In this document: piece by piece, positions 39,414 through 48,108 of the stretch
How the letters are laid out: every line of letters starts with the position of its first letter
Position numbering within the stretch: position 1 is the stretch's first letter
Assembly (NCBI RefSeq): GCF_029714185.1
Contig: NZ_CP121671.1
Coordinates: 1,426,001-1,490,000, forward strand
DNA: 64,000 bases
From: Halobacillus naozhouensis
Lineage (GTDB): Bacteria > Bacillota > Bacilli > Bacillales > Halobacillaceae
Direction: 5' to 3'
The notes under the pieces: model-generated
What the model saw: the letters and a program-made list of their open reading frames with translations, nothing else
Told to the model about the DNA's origin: nothing
Database searches by the model: none
Program-made: the position numbers and the translations under genes

Positions 39414-40994
39414 ATGACAATCAACTGGACCAAGTGGAATAATGACATCATTGAAAAATCGCATGGAAAGGTGTACTTCTTCCGTGATTTATACGAGGGT
39501 GAGCACTCGAAAATCTTTACCAGGGCGCAGGATTTAATACGTAAAGGCGAAATCATAGACAACATAGTCGAAGGAGCACGTAAGGCTCAAAATGTGCAAA
39601 CTCCCTATATAACAGCGAACATATCAAAGCTCATACCTGAGATTCCTGCCATGCTCGTTAGTCGTTCAATTGGCAGCATTAATTCCACTCAGGAGAATGA
39701 GGAAAAAGCCAACCAGGAAACGGAAGACGAGATCGACAATCCGGAAAGCGCGGACATCATTGATCCACAGCAACAGATGATCGAACAGATTGAGAAAAAT
39801 TCAACGCTGCAGTTTGAACATTGGTCCAATATTGTTCAGCAGCAAGTAGATGGTGGGCTAGTTGGTGTTCCATGGAAAGACGAGGTAGGCATCAGAATCG
39901 ATTTCAAACAGCGTGATGTGTATTTCCCTCATGAAGATGGTTTAGGCGCCGATTTAGCTTATGAGAGGGAGTTTGATGAGGAGAAATTTCTTCATATCTA
40001 TAGAGAGCGTGTGGAGGATGGAGATCTTATTGCAAGCAACATTCTATATATGCTCGAAGCTGGTGACAGACTTGAGGAAGTGGATGAAGAATGGGCGAAA
40101 GAACTGCTTGGTATGGATGAGTTAGAAACTGTGTATAACGGTCGCACTCGTCCTTTTATTATGTATTGGCCAAACGAGAAGACTTTCACCAATCCCTTAG
40201 GGGTTTCCTGTCTTAAAGGTCAGGAAGGTAAGCAGGATGAGATTAACTGGACACTCACACGCAATGCTATCACTTTTGAGCGTAATGGTAAGCCACGTCT
40301 TGCTGTCTCAAAAGAGATATTCCAAGCCCTTCAGGATAAGGCGCATGAACGCTATGGTGACGAAAGCAAAATTGATCACCGAGACTTAGAGATTACTACG
40401 CTTGATGAAAACGGAAATGCCATGGAAGTTATTCAAATTGATATTACGAAGATCGGTGATATCCAATGGATCAAGGACCTTATGAAAATGATGTTTGTTG
40501 AAACCAAGACATCCGAGAAAGCTGTTGATTTCTATATGGATGAAGGGGGTAGAGCTGCTCAAACAGGAGTGGCCAAGTTCTATGATTTATTCATCTCTAT
40601 TGTAAAAGCAGAGCAACTCCAGGGTGAATACATTTACTTCCTGCAACAGTTATTTGAAAGCTGTCTATGGCTTGCGAATGAGGATGATCGATCGATTATT
40701 GTAGAGGAGCCAGAGATCACTATTAAGTCCATGATTCCTATAAGTCGCAAGGAGCTTATAGAAGAGAACAACAAAGGTTATGTAGATGGTGCTCAGTCAC
40801 TTGAAACCACCGTTCGAAGAAATAATCCTCATGCTTCTGATGACTGGATTCAAGAGGAAGTCACAAGAATCGAGGAAGAGAAAGCAGCTGATGACACGGC
40901 TTCTTTAGTTGGCGGTCGAAGTAGCCTTATGAGTTTTATGGATAATAGGGATTCTAGTGGAAATCCCATAGAAGATGATCCAGATGAACAATAA
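39414..40994 (+). CDS. Portal protein (SPP1 gp6-like)
   Basis: 526-aa portal, the dodecameric ring at one capsid vertex. Family features are the N-terminal VYFFRDLYEGEHSKIFTRAQ, the central PYITANISKLIPEIPAMLVS, and a helical crown with EEVTRIEEEKAAD near the C-terminus. Directly after terL, as usual. The start follows GCAGGTGAT. The 3' end overlaps the minor head gene by 20 nt. Confidence 0.92.
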   Translation: MTINWTKWNNDIIEKSHGKVYFFRDLYEGEHSKIFTRAQDLIRKGEIIDNIVEGARKAQNVQTPYITANISKLIPEIPAMLVSRSIGSINSTQENEEKANQETEDEIDNPESADIIDPQQQMIEQIEKNSTLQFEHWSNIVQQQVDGGLVGVPWKDEVGIRIDFKQRDVYFPHEDGLGADLAYEREFDEEKFLHIYRERVEDGDLIASNILYMLEAGDRLEEVDEEWAKELLGMDELETVYNGRTRPFIMYWPNEKTFTNPLGVSCLKGQEGKQDEINWTLTRNAITFERNGKPRLAVSKEIFQALQDKAHERYGDESKIDHRDLEITTLDENGNAMEVIQIDITKIGDIQWIKDLMKMMFVETKTSEKAVDFYMDEGGRAAQTGVAKFYDLFISIVKAEQLQGEYIYFLQQLFESCLWLANEDDRSIIVEEPEITIKSMIPISRKELIEENNKGYVDGAQSLETTVRRNNPHASDDWIQEEVTRIEEEKAADDTASLVGGRSSLMSFMDNRDSSGNPIEDDPDEQ

Positions 40995-42084
40995 GATACT
41001 CAAGTACATTTCCAATGTTGTTCAAAGGATCATCGGGTTAGTTGCTGAAGCTCGTGATCTAGGGGATGAAAAGAAAGCTCAATCGCTCATCGATGAGGTT
41101 ACCGGTATCCTGGATCAATTCGGTTTAGAAATGGAAGTCGTTATTCCTAAAGCAGTCATTGAGAATTACTTTGGTGGTGTCGATCAGGCAACTAAGTTAA
41201 TGTCCCAGGCAGGGTTAGAAGTAAATCAAACATTAACTCTGACTAAAAGTGGCCAAGTTGCTAAAGGATTTCAAAAGAAGATTCACATGGAAGCCTTAGA
41301 GCAAATCGCGGACGACACACTCCTTGATTTCAAGGCGGCTATACGTACAGCGAAGAAAAGCTCCAAAGCTTCTATCACTGGAGCGTTGGAAAGTGTGAAG
41401 CGGGATCTTGCGGAAGGCTATATTGCAGGTAATACCAGGAAGGTCATTAACAAACGAGTAGCAGACTCATTTGCAGAGAATGGCTTGACGGCATTTACTA
41501 CTGTTGATGGCAGAAACTTGCCCCTAGACTTCTATGCTAGTACAGTCACAAAAACCAAAATGAAGGAAGCTAATGTTAAAGGTTCAACCAATCGATACAC
41601 CGAAAGTGGTGTCAATTTAGTACAGATAAGTACTCATTATCCAACGTGTCATGAATGCGCTCGTTATCAAGGACTAGTGGTGAGTTTAACGGGTGAGCAT
41701 GATGGATTTCCGAGTATAGTAGCTGATATAGCCTTGCCTCCGTACCACCCAAATTGTTCACATGGAATTTCGCCTTATGTACTAGAATTCAAAACAGAGC
41801 AAGAGATTGGAGAGGCTAAGAGTCGTTGGCAGAACTTCAAACCTGAAAAGGATACTCGTTCAGCTACTCAAAAGAGAGAGTACAACAAAGAGCAGGATGC
41901 GAGAAGGCGAGCAAATGAGGAGAAAAAGCAATACGCACGCTGGCAGATGGTTCTCGGTAAGGGCGCACCTGCCACATTGGGAGCTTTCAGGCGAATGAAA
42001 AGGCAGAATACAGCCAAGTTCCAAGAACTTCAAAGTGAATACAGGAGTATTGCTCAGGAAGTAGTGAGGGATAGGAGCCAATAG
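40975..42084 (+). CDS. Phage minor capsid/head protein
   Basis: 369-aa minor head protein of the type-2 minor-capsid family. A helical N-terminal half is followed by the conserved TRKVINKRVADSFAENGL, then ISTHYPTCHECARYQG and PYHPNCSHGISPYV, a Cys/His-containing core typical of MuF/gp7-like proteins, and a basic tail. Probably enters the procapsid with the portal. Overlaps the portal gene. Confidence 0.88.
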   Translation: MIQMNNKILKYISNVVQRIIGLVAEARDLGDEKKAQSLIDEVTGILDQFGLEMEVVIPKAVIENYFGGVDQATKLMSQAGLEVNQTLTLTKSGQVAKGFQKKIHMEALEQIADDTLLDFKAAIRTAKKSSKASITGALESVKRDLAEGYIAGNTRKVINKRVADSFAENGLTAFTTVDGRNLPLDFYASTVTKTKMKEANVKGSTNRYTESGVNLVQISTHYPTCHECARYQGLVVSLTGEHDGFPSIVADIALPPYHPNCSHGISPYVLEFKTEQEIGEAKSRWQNFKPEKDTRSATQKREYNKEQDARRRANEEKKQYARWQMVLGKGAPATLGAFRRMKRQNTAKFQELQSEYRSIAQEVVRDRSQ

Positions 42085-42098
42085 GCTTCTTTTTTTAT
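42074..42098 (+). terminator. Weak terminator after minor head gene
   Basis: GGAGCC-AATA-GGCTTC with TTTTTTT following; short stem, probably partial read-through into the scaffold gene. Confidence 0.55.
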
Positions 42099-42180
42099 TG
42101 TCCAAACCATGCTGATGACGTAAAAAGCAGCATGAGAAAAGGTGCCTGCTACCAGAAAGCAGAGGAAAGGAGCAAGATGC

Positions 42181-42999
42181 ATGTTTAAAGCTATTTATGT
42201 TTGGGTCGTTTTACCAATCAAAGGGATGTTCCATAAAGGCGGCCTTCCGGCTGAACAAGAAGAGAAATCTTATCCTATGAAGCTTGACCTTCAGTTTTTC
42301 GCTAAAGAAGATGATCCTGAGGACGACCCCGAGGATGATCCGGAAGACGATCCAGAAGATGACCTTGAGGATGATGAACCGGATTTAAACGAGTTGCTTA
42401 AAGACAAGCGTTTCAAAAAGCAGTATCAAAAGAAAATGAAAGAGCAGCTTGGCAAACGCATGAAGAAATACGAAGACGTAGATCCGGAAGAATATCGTCG
42501 CCTAAAGGCAAAGGAAGATAAGCAGAAGGATAAAAATGATAAGAAAGATGATCCAGAAGACGAAGAACTGGATACCCTCAAAAACGAACTGAACGACCGT
42601 GACAAAAAGCTCCTGCGTGCTGAACGTAGAGAAAAGACAGCTCTTGTTAAAGAGTTTGCAGCTGACAACGGTCATAATCCTCGACTGTTAGCACGTCTGA
42701 TCAACGTGGATGACATTGAATTGGATGATGACGGAGACGCTGAAAACCTTGATGAGCTGTATGAAGAATTGGAAGAAGAATTCCCTGAATACTTTGGGGA
42801 GCAAGATGATGATCCGGAAGAGGATGAGGAAGAAGAAACAACTCGTAAGAAGAAAAAGAAGAAAGCCTATCGTCCAGGTTCTCGTCAGAAAAGTAACAGT
42901 AAAACAAAAGAAAAAGACCCTTATCAAGCGGGCGTCTCTGCTTACAAGAATCTGAAAGAAAAAGGCAGAATCAAATCAAAAAGAAAAAAGGAGGAATAA
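42181..42999 (+). CDS. Capsid scaffolding protein
   Basis: 272-aa very acidic/basic coiled-coil protein between the minor head and capsid genes, the usual scaffold position. Contains the phage head motif MKLDLQFFA (about 34-42), then a D-P-E-D repeat (five units), a helical core and a Lys-rich C-terminal tail. Start chosen at the ATG (MFKAIYV) after GGAAAGGAGC. In many phages translation begins at the MK-LQFFA methionine, but no ribosome site precedes it here, so this protein has a hydrophobic 33-aa extension. Confidence 0.8.
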   Translation: MFKAIYVWVVLPIKGMFHKGGLPAEQEEKSYPMKLDLQFFAKEDDPEDDPEDDPEDDPEDDLEDDEPDLNELLKDKRFKKQYQKKMKEQLGKRMKKYEDVDPEEYRRLKAKEDKQKDKNDKKDDPEDEELDTLKNELNDRDKKLLRAERREKTALVKEFAADNGHNPRLLARLINVDDIELDDDGDAENLDELYEELEEEFPEYFGEQDDDPEEDEEEETTRKKKKKKAYRPGSRQKSNSKTKEKDPYQAGVSAYKNLKEKGRIKSKRKKEE

Positions 43000-43002
43000 A
43001 CA

Positions 43003-43392
43003 ATGCCTTACACACCAAAATCAAGTCGAACTGATTTTAAAGGCGGCATAAACATCTTGGCTTCTGAACATTTCCAGTTTATCGAAGCGGGTGCTACGTT
43101 AGATGCCATGGCCATCGGAGAAACTTATCTTCCGGTAGGAACACCGGTTGCCCGCAATACAACAACAGGTAAATTTGAAGTCTACTCTGAAACCACAGCT
43201 GGAACATTGGAACCAGGGTTCGATGAGTTTTCCATCTTGAACATTGATGTAAACGTTGACGGTCAAAATGACTTAATCGTTGGCGAGGTTCTTGTTCGCG
43301 GTTCAGTTTATGAAGCGAAGTTACCGGCTGGGTTTACAGATGCATTTAAAGCAGCTACAAGACCACAAATTCGATATGTAAGACATATTTAA
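43003..43392 (+). CDS. Head decoration protein
   Basis: 129-aa small beta-rich protein (YLPVGTPVARNTTTGKFEVY, VGEVLVRGSVYEAKLPAGF) between scaffold and capsid, the position and fold pattern of D-like capsid-stabilising proteins. AAGGAGG precedes the ATG, three nt after the scaffold stop. Confidence 0.75.
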   Translation: MPYTPKSSRTDFKGGINILASEHFQFIEAGATLDAMAIGETYLPVGTPVARNTTTGKFEVYSETTAGTLEPGFDEFSILNIDVNVDGQNDLIVGEVLVRGSVYEAKLPAGFTDAFKAATRPQIRYVRHI

Positions 43393-43408
43393 TTAGGGAG
43401 GAATTTAA

Positions 43409-44431
43409 ATGGCTGGGATTACACATTTAGAAGCTTTCCAAGGCCCTGCTTTAAGGGCTTTGGTTGACGAAACAGAAAGAGACGTGGAATTGAACATTGC
43501 AGATCGTTTTTTGCCGACTGAAGAAACATTCTCACGTCAATTTGCTTATGACATCGTGAAGAACAATCGCTATATCGCTGCGTACATCGGATATGGTGCT
43601 GAACCACCGGTGATGGACCGTAACGCCGTTGCATCAAAAATGGGGGAGATCGCTTACTTTGGTTTAAAAGATATCGTGACCTATGAAGAACTACAAGCAA
43701 TTAACGAAGCCCGCAATGATGATGAGCAAGCTGCAGTTATAGAAAAGATTTTAATTAAAAATATCGATTTATTGGACAGTCTTAGGCGTTTGATGTTTGT
43801 AGCTAAGATGGAGGCCCTTGCAAAAGGTAGCCATTCTTACAATAAAAACAATGTTAAATATACTTTTGATTTCGGTATTCCGGCAGAAAATAAAGTCGCT
43901 CTAACTTCCGGTAATGACTTTGAGACTCCTGATTTCGATATTATTGGCTTCTTGCTTGAACAAGTGGATGCTTATGCTAATGCCAATGAAGGTAAGACTC
44001 CTGATGTTATGTGGATGTCCCGCGAAATGAACGCTAAGCTGCTTAAAAACTCGAATATTGTATTAGAATCTGGACGGCCAGAAGGTTCTACCCGTGTTTC
44101 TCAATCCGAATTAAGAGATGTACTTGATTCATTTGGTATTCCACCTATTCAAATTATCTCAGAACGCACAACTCAGGTGAAAGACCTTTATTCCGGGGAA
44201 TTGGTTACAATCGAGTTATTACCTGTGAACCGTATTGTAATGTTGTCTGAAGGGATAGGAAGTTATCTACTCGGTCCTACACTGGAAAATAACTTCCGCC
44301 CAGGTCTATTTCTGGATGCTTACGATAAGAAAGAACCTATCCAGTCAGTATTGCGTGCAGTAGGGGCAGGATTCCCAGCACCAGAAAAACCAGGGCTTAT
44401 TTTTCATATTGATGCTTATACACCAGCATAA
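43409..44431 (+). CDS. Major capsid protein E family
   Basis: 340-aa HK97-fold shell protein of the phage capsid E family. N-terminal GITHLEAFQGPALRALVDE, then TFSRQFAYDIVKN, the long peripheral beta region, VMWMSREMNAKLL and the C-terminal LLGPTLENNFRPGLFLD. Full length. TAGGGAGG precedes the ATG. Probably the most highly expressed late gene. Confidence 0.92.
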   Translation: MAGITHLEAFQGPALRALVDETERDVELNIADRFLPTEETFSRQFAYDIVKNNRYIAAYIGYGAEPPVMDRNAVASKMGEIAYFGLKDIVTYEELQAINEARNDDEQAAVIEKILIKNIDLLDSLRRLMFVAKMEALAKGSHSYNKNNVKYTFDFGIPAENKVALTSGNDFETPDFDIIGFLLEQVDAYANANEGKTPDVMWMSREMNAKLLKNSNIVLESGRPEGSTRVSQSELRDVLDSFGIPPIQIISERTTQVKDLYSGELVTIELLPVNRIVMLSEGIGSYLLGPTLENNFRPGLFLDAYDKKEPIQSVLRAVGAGFPAPEKPGLIFHIDAYTPA

Positions 44432-44452
44432 AATAGAGGGGGTGACGTTGTT

Positions 44453-44614
44453 ATGGCGAAGGTGAAAGTTGAAGTACTAGACGCGATTGTCGATGGAAAT
44501 ACAAAGGGGGAGCAGCTAAGCGTGGAAGAACGATCTGCTAAGTACCTGGAGAGCATTGGATATGTTGAAATTATCGATAAGTCAAAAAGCAAAGAGACGA
44601 AAGACAAGGCGTAA
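44453..44614 (+). CDS. Small phage protein after capsid
   Basis: 53 aa: MAKVKVEVLDAIVDGNTKGE, then SVEERSAKYLESIGYVEIID and a Lys-rich tail. Such small proteins often follow the capsid gene. GAGGGGGTGACG precedes the ATG. A terminator-like AGACAAGGC/GCTTTGTCT plus TTTTTT (44602-44631) overlaps its 3' end. Confidence 0.65.
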   Translation: MAKVKVEVLDAIVDGNTKGEQLSVEERSAKYLESIGYVEIIDKSKSKETKDKA

Positions 44615-44631
44615 AAGCTTTGTCTTTTTTT
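44602..44631 (+). terminator. Intra-operon terminator after capsid block
   Basis: AGACAAgGC-GTAAAA-GCtTTGTCT stem and TTTTTT; likely lowers tail expression relative to capsid. Confidence 0.75.
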
Positions 44632-44656
44632 ATGTCTCAGTAAGGGGGGCATTCAC

Positions 44657-44950
44657 ATGCCAGTATATGTTGCACAAGCGTATTTAACAAAGGATGGAAA
44701 AGTCTTCGAACCTGGTAAAGAAATTGAACTTACTGAGGAACAGGGCAAGAAACTCAAGGATAAAGTGGAACTGCGAGAGACTGAAGAAGTGAAGGCTCCG
44801 GACGAAAACCCAGAGAAATACACAGAGAATTCTCTTAGAAAACTTAGCGCTGATGAACAGAAAGAGATTGTAACAGAGTTAGACGGCAACCTTGAGGAGC
44901 TAACCAACGAAGATAAACGGGTTGAATTCATCCTAGAAAATCAAGAGTAA
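44657..44950 (+). CDS. Hypothetical head-completion protein
   Basis: 97-aa acidic protein: PVYVAQAYLTKDGKVFEPGK, an E/K-rich middle, and a C-terminal helical region (SLRKLSADEQKEIVTEL) resembling a Rho-N-like helical pair. Between capsid and connector genes. AAGGGGGG precedes the ATG. Confidence 0.6.
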   Translation: MPVYVAQAYLTKDGKVFEPGKEIELTEEQGKKLKDKVELRETEEVKAPDENPEKYTENSLRKLSADEQKEIVTELDGNLEELTNEDKRVEFILENQE

Positions 44951-44963
44951 AGAAGGTGGTTAA

Positions 44964-45320
44964 ATGGACTTTACAGCCATTGACGATTACCTTCATAAAC
45001 TTTACTATGCCGATCACTACACGGAACTAGAGGAATCGGTCCGGGAAAAGATCACTTTTACAGCTAATGAAATGCTTGAGCGTCATTTGGAAACGGAGCT
45101 CATCACTGATAAGATTGTAGGCCTACAATCTTTGTATATGATCGAGGGTGAATCTGAGGAGTTCGCCATGTTCAAAAGGCAAGGTGTTAAAAACATGAAG
45201 GTAGGAGATCTAAGTTTCTCTTTCGACAATCCTAATAATATTTCTCCTGAGGTTGTGGCCATCATCAAAAAGAAAAAGGCGAAGAGTGGCGTCCAGGCTG
45301 GAATCGGGAGGCTCATCTAA
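44964..45320 (+). CDS. Head-tail connector protein
   Basis: 118-aa, mainly helical protein (DFTAIDDYLHKLYYADHYTE) in the gp6/gp15-like adaptor position, first of the neck genes. GAAGGTGGT precedes the ATG; a one-nt overlap joins it to the next gene. Confidence 0.7.
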   Translation: MDFTAIDDYLHKLYYADHYTELEESVREKITFTANEMLERHLETELITDKIVGLQSLYMIEGESEEFAMFKRQGVKNMKVGDLSFSFDNPNNISPEVVAIIKKKKAKSGVQAGIGRLI

Positions 45321-45676
45321 TGCCTAAACCACCTATGAATGATGATATTAAGGTGTATAACCCTATGCTTGATAAGAGTGGTGACAGAGTAACCAATGAT
45401 TATGGACGTTACCAATACGAACGTGCCCAATCTTCCAAGGCTCGAGTGAAATACAAGGTGGAAACCGATGAAACGCTGGATGGGATTAATTTCGTTGAAA
45501 TAGCTGAGATTAATATCCCTACTAAAACGAAGATACTGAAGGGGGCTCGTATCTCCTGGGTAAGCCGTTTCGGGGAATTGATAGAGAGTGACGTTGAAGG
45601 GGTTGAAGAAGTGCTGAATTACTCAGGAAAGAAAGTGTATTACCGAACGGTCTACTTCAATCAATCTCCTTCTTAA
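45320..45676 (+). CDS. Head closure / stopper-like protein
   Basis: 118-aa beta-rich protein (ARVKYKVETDETLDGINFVE; ARISWVSRFGELIES) in the head-closure (gp16-like) position. Starts in the overlap with the previous stop. Assignment by position and fold pattern. Confidence 0.65.
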   Translation: MPKPPMNDDIKVYNPMLDKSGDRVTNDYGRYQYERAQSSKARVKYKVETDETLDGINFVEIAEINIPTKTKILKGARISWVSRFGELIESDVEGVEEVLNYSGKKVYYRTVYFNQSPS

Positions 45677-45691
45677 AGGGGGCTTTTTTTT

Positions 45692-46180
45692 ATGGCCGGA
45701 GATTTCTTGTTCGATATTGAATGGGGCGGTCTTCAGGAACTGGAAGAGGAATTCGACAAGATGGAAGAAGAGTTTGAAGAAATCTTAGTCGATGAGTATA
45801 CCAAATACGGTCTACTAGTTGAAGAAGGGTCTAAGGCTCTCGTTCATCGTGATCATGGGGATTTGGAAGAGTCGATCCACTTTGATAAAGGAGAAATCGA
45901 AGGCGAATCTGTTGTTGTGGAAGGCGGATCCAATCTACCCTATGCATTACGACGACACGAAGAACCTTACCGCATGGGTGTCTACGATAAGTATGATAAT
46001 GGCACCAAATATCCCGGCTACTATGTAAATGGTAGAGGCCGTAAAACGCACAGGAAACCAAACTGGCGGGGTTATAAGCCAGGTCGCAAGTATTTGGCCA
46101 ACGCTATCATTGCGACGGAAGAAGACTACAACATTATGAATCTCAGAGTCTTAAATAGAACGTTTGGTGAAGAATCATGA
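45692..46180 (+). CDS. HK97 gp10-like tail-completion protein
   Basis: 162-aa protein: ELEEEFDKMEEEFEEIL helix, then ALVHRDHGDLEESIHFD, LPYALRRHEEPYRMGVYD and NWRGYKPGRKYLANAI, the layout of gp10-like neck/tail-completion proteins. ATGA overlap with the next gene. Confidence 0.75.
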   Translation: MAGDFLFDIEWGGLQELEEEFDKMEEEFEEILVDEYTKYGLLVEEGSKALVHRDHGDLEESIHFDKGEIEGESVVVEGGSNLPYALRRHEEPYRMGVYDKYDNGTKYPGYYVNGRGRKTHRKPNWRGYKPGRKYLANAIIATEEDYNIMNLRVLNRTFGEES

Positions 46181-46608
46181 TCCAGAAGTACTTGAAAGAT
46201 GAATTGAAGCTGCTAATTCCTGATCTGACTTGGACAATCGATTTTCGGTCGGCTCCAGATCACACGGGAACAGTATATAGCGAGGGGGGAGGAGCACCTG
46301 GCCAATATGATGTCGGGATGCGTTACCCCACTTATATGGTGTATATCCGTTCCTCTAATTGGGGCTATGCGAAGACTGTAGCCGAAAAGGTTTATAAAGC
46401 CCTTCATAAGAAGAAAGATTTCACAGCAACAGTGGAACAGCATGATAGGCAAGGAAACGTGACCGGTTCAACAAGCTATCACGTCTTTTTTGTGTCTGCT
46501 GTTTCCGATCCCATTCCTATTGGTGTGCAAGACGACATCATGGATTACAGCATCAATTTTGATGTGACTTTAACAGAAATAAAGGAGGAAATGACAAATG
46601 GCACTTGA
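46177..46608 (+). CDS. Tail terminator / minor capsid protein
   Basis: 143-aa protein in the tail-terminator position (MIQKYLKDELKLLIPDLTW; ALHKKKDFTATVEQHDRQG; PIPIGVQDDIMDYSINF). Resembles the phage minor capsid (PF12691-type) family. Overlaps both neighbours. Confidence 0.7.
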   Translation: MIQKYLKDELKLLIPDLTWTIDFRSAPDHTGTVYSEGGGAPGQYDVGMRYPTYMVYIRSSNWGYAKTVAEKVYKALHKKKDFTATVEQHDRQGNVTGSTSYHVFFVSAVSDPIPIGVQDDIMDYSINFDVTLTEIKEEMTNGT

Positions 46609-47164
46609 TGCAGAGAAAATTCCATTTGGACTTGCTGATGTAACGATTGGTGAAGATACCGATGCTATTCACTTTGATGGAAAGGAAGAGTTTCAGTTTG
46701 AAGGTGGAGAGTTAACATTCACGCCTATCTTACAAGACATTACGGTCGCAGATTTTGGTGAGTCCGTATTCGACCAACGCGTTACAGGGTATGAAGGTTC
46801 CCTTTCTCTCTCAGGAGCACAGGAAACACTACAAAACCTTAAGTTGGCCATGAGTTATATGGAGGAAATCACGGATGCTACGACAAGTGAAGTAACGGGG
46901 CTTATGGATGGCAAGATCGGAACGTCTATGCGTTCAAAAGCTCAAAAGATCACCATTCACCCGCGTATTATGGGCACCGATACCTCATTGGATATTGTTG
47001 TTTATAAGATGGCTTCTAACGGTGAATATACTCGTTCCTATGCTAATGAACAGGGTAGCATCCCAATGCAGTTCACCATGTATCCCCGTGACGGTCTTGA
47101 TGTAAGTAAACCAGGTAACTTCTTCTATGTAGGCGGCACTGATCCAAATGCACCAGCAGCATAA
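46598..47164 (+). CDS. Major tail tube protein
   Basis: 188-aa beta-rich tube subunit: MALDAEKIPFGLADVTIGED, FEGGELTFTPILQDITVADF and the C-terminal DGLDVSKPGNFFYVGG. Position before the chaperone and tape-measure genes is diagnostic. AAAGGAGG precedes the ATG. Followed by an intra-operon terminator. Confidence 0.85.
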   Translation: MALDAEKIPFGLADVTIGEDTDAIHFDGKEEFQFEGGELTFTPILQDITVADFGESVFDQRVTGYEGSLSLSGAQETLQNLKLAMSYMEEITDATTSEVTGLMDGKIGTSMRSKAQKITIHPRIMGTDTSLDIVVYKMASNGEYTRSYANEQGSIPMQFTMYPRDGLDVSKPGNFFYVGGTDPNAPAA

Positions 47165-47179
47165 TTATAAATTCATAAA

Positions 47180-47208
47180 GAGGGAGCTCTTGAGGCTCTC
47201 TCTTTTTT
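47180..47208 (+). terminator. Attenuating terminator after tail tube gene
   Basis: GAGGGAGC/GCTCTCTC stem (one G-U) and TTTTTT; probably reduces chaperone and tape-measure output relative to the tube protein. Confidence 0.75.
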
Positions 47209-47226
47209 AGTAGGAGGAAAAACTAT

Positions 47227-47757
47227 ATGTCTACAACAGTTACTTTGAAAGTGAAAGGCGAAGCCGGAGATATTCAAAAACAACAAAATGAAATTGAAGC
47301 TATTAACTTACTTCAATTCGAACAAACAATGAAAGTGATCAAAGACGTATTTGTTCAAGTTCAAGAGGATGAAGGACTGAAACAACTCTTTGCTAACATT
47401 TTTAAAGAAGAGCAAAAGCCAGAAGGGGAAGAAAAGGACGAGGAATCGCAAGAAGATGATGAAGATGCGCAGTTCATCATGAATTTGATCGACTCCTTCG
47501 ATACTATTGCTGTTCATTTGCCGGCAAAGGCAGTTCATTTATTGTCTGTCCTTAGTGATATTGAGATTAACACCTTACAAAAACAGAAGATGTTAGATGT
47601 TATGGATATTTATGATGCTGTCATCGAGGAGAATGACTTGGAACGTTTATGGAAACGCGCAAAAAAGTCTTTGGCCACAACCAAAGCGAAAATGGCATTC
47701 GTGAATCTGAGGAAGAAAGCTACAAGCAAGAACTCCGCGGAGAAAACGCAAGCCTAA
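47227..47757 (+). CDS. Tail assembly chaperone (G)
   Basis: 176-aa tail chaperone, with a central acidic stretch (EEQKPEGEEKDEESQEDDED) and a helical C-terminal region. Together with the frameshift product it wraps the tape measure during tail assembly. Codons GCA-AAA-AAG at 47659-47667 form the slippery heptamer for a -1 shift into the overlapping frame. GTAGGAGG precedes the ATG. Confidence 0.85.
   Translation: MSTTVTLKVKGEAGDIQKQQNEIEAINLLQFEQTMKVIKDVFVQVQEDEGLKQLFANIFKEEQKPEGEEKDEESQEDDEDAQFIMNLIDSFDTIAVHLPAKAVHLLSVLSDIEINTLQKQKMLDVMDIYDAVIEENDLERLWKRAKKSLATTKAKMAFVNLRKKATSKNSAEKTQA
47661..47667 (+). promoter_or_regulatory. -1 ribosomal frameshift site A AAA AAG
   Basis: A AAA AAG is in phase with the G frame (gcA AAA AAG), the same heptamer as in E. 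coli dnaX. It lies 90 nt before the G stop. The product would join 147 G residues to 145 residues of the -1 frame (292 aa). Confidence 0.85.
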
Positions 47758-48104
47758 GTGAGGCCTTCATATTCAAGCTTTCCAATCCATTAGGAGGGCG
47801 CATGGAGGTTCTGACTAGTCCATTCCTGGAGCTCCTTAAGTACATGGATATGGAGCTCGAGAAAGATGAGGGGGAAGTTGAAAAAGAGCAGCATCGATTA
47901 TGGATGAACTATCTATCCCTCATCTACTCTCAGCGTCCAGAAGAAAAAGAACCCCCTAGTAAGAAACGTGCTCGTGAGGAGTTTGTGGAAACTCTTAAAC
48001 CAAAACAAAAACCATCCTCGCAGCAACAACTAGGGCCAGCAGAGGTCTATGATTGGGACTTTGAACGCTTGAAACGAATTCAGCAAAAGCAGAAGGGAGG
48101 TTAA
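47667..48104 (+). CDS. Tail chaperone T domain, reached by -1 frameshift
   Basis: The -1 frame reads VFGHNQSENGIRESEEESYK, then LSEAFIFKLSNPLGGRMEVL, a helical LWMNYLSLIYSQRP and a basic end. It has no ribosome site of its own near its first ATG (47649, inside G) and stops four nt before the tape-measure start. This is the standard G-GT arrangement of long-tailed phages. Confidence 0.82.
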   Translation, partial: VFGHNQSENGIRESEEESYKQELRGENASLSEAFIFKLSNPLGGRMEVLTSPFLELLKYMDMELEKDEGEVEKEQHRLWMNYLSLIYSQRPEEKEPPSKKRAREEFVETLKPKQKPSSQQQLGPAEVYDWDFERLKRIQQKQKGG

Positions 48105-48108
48105 ATGA

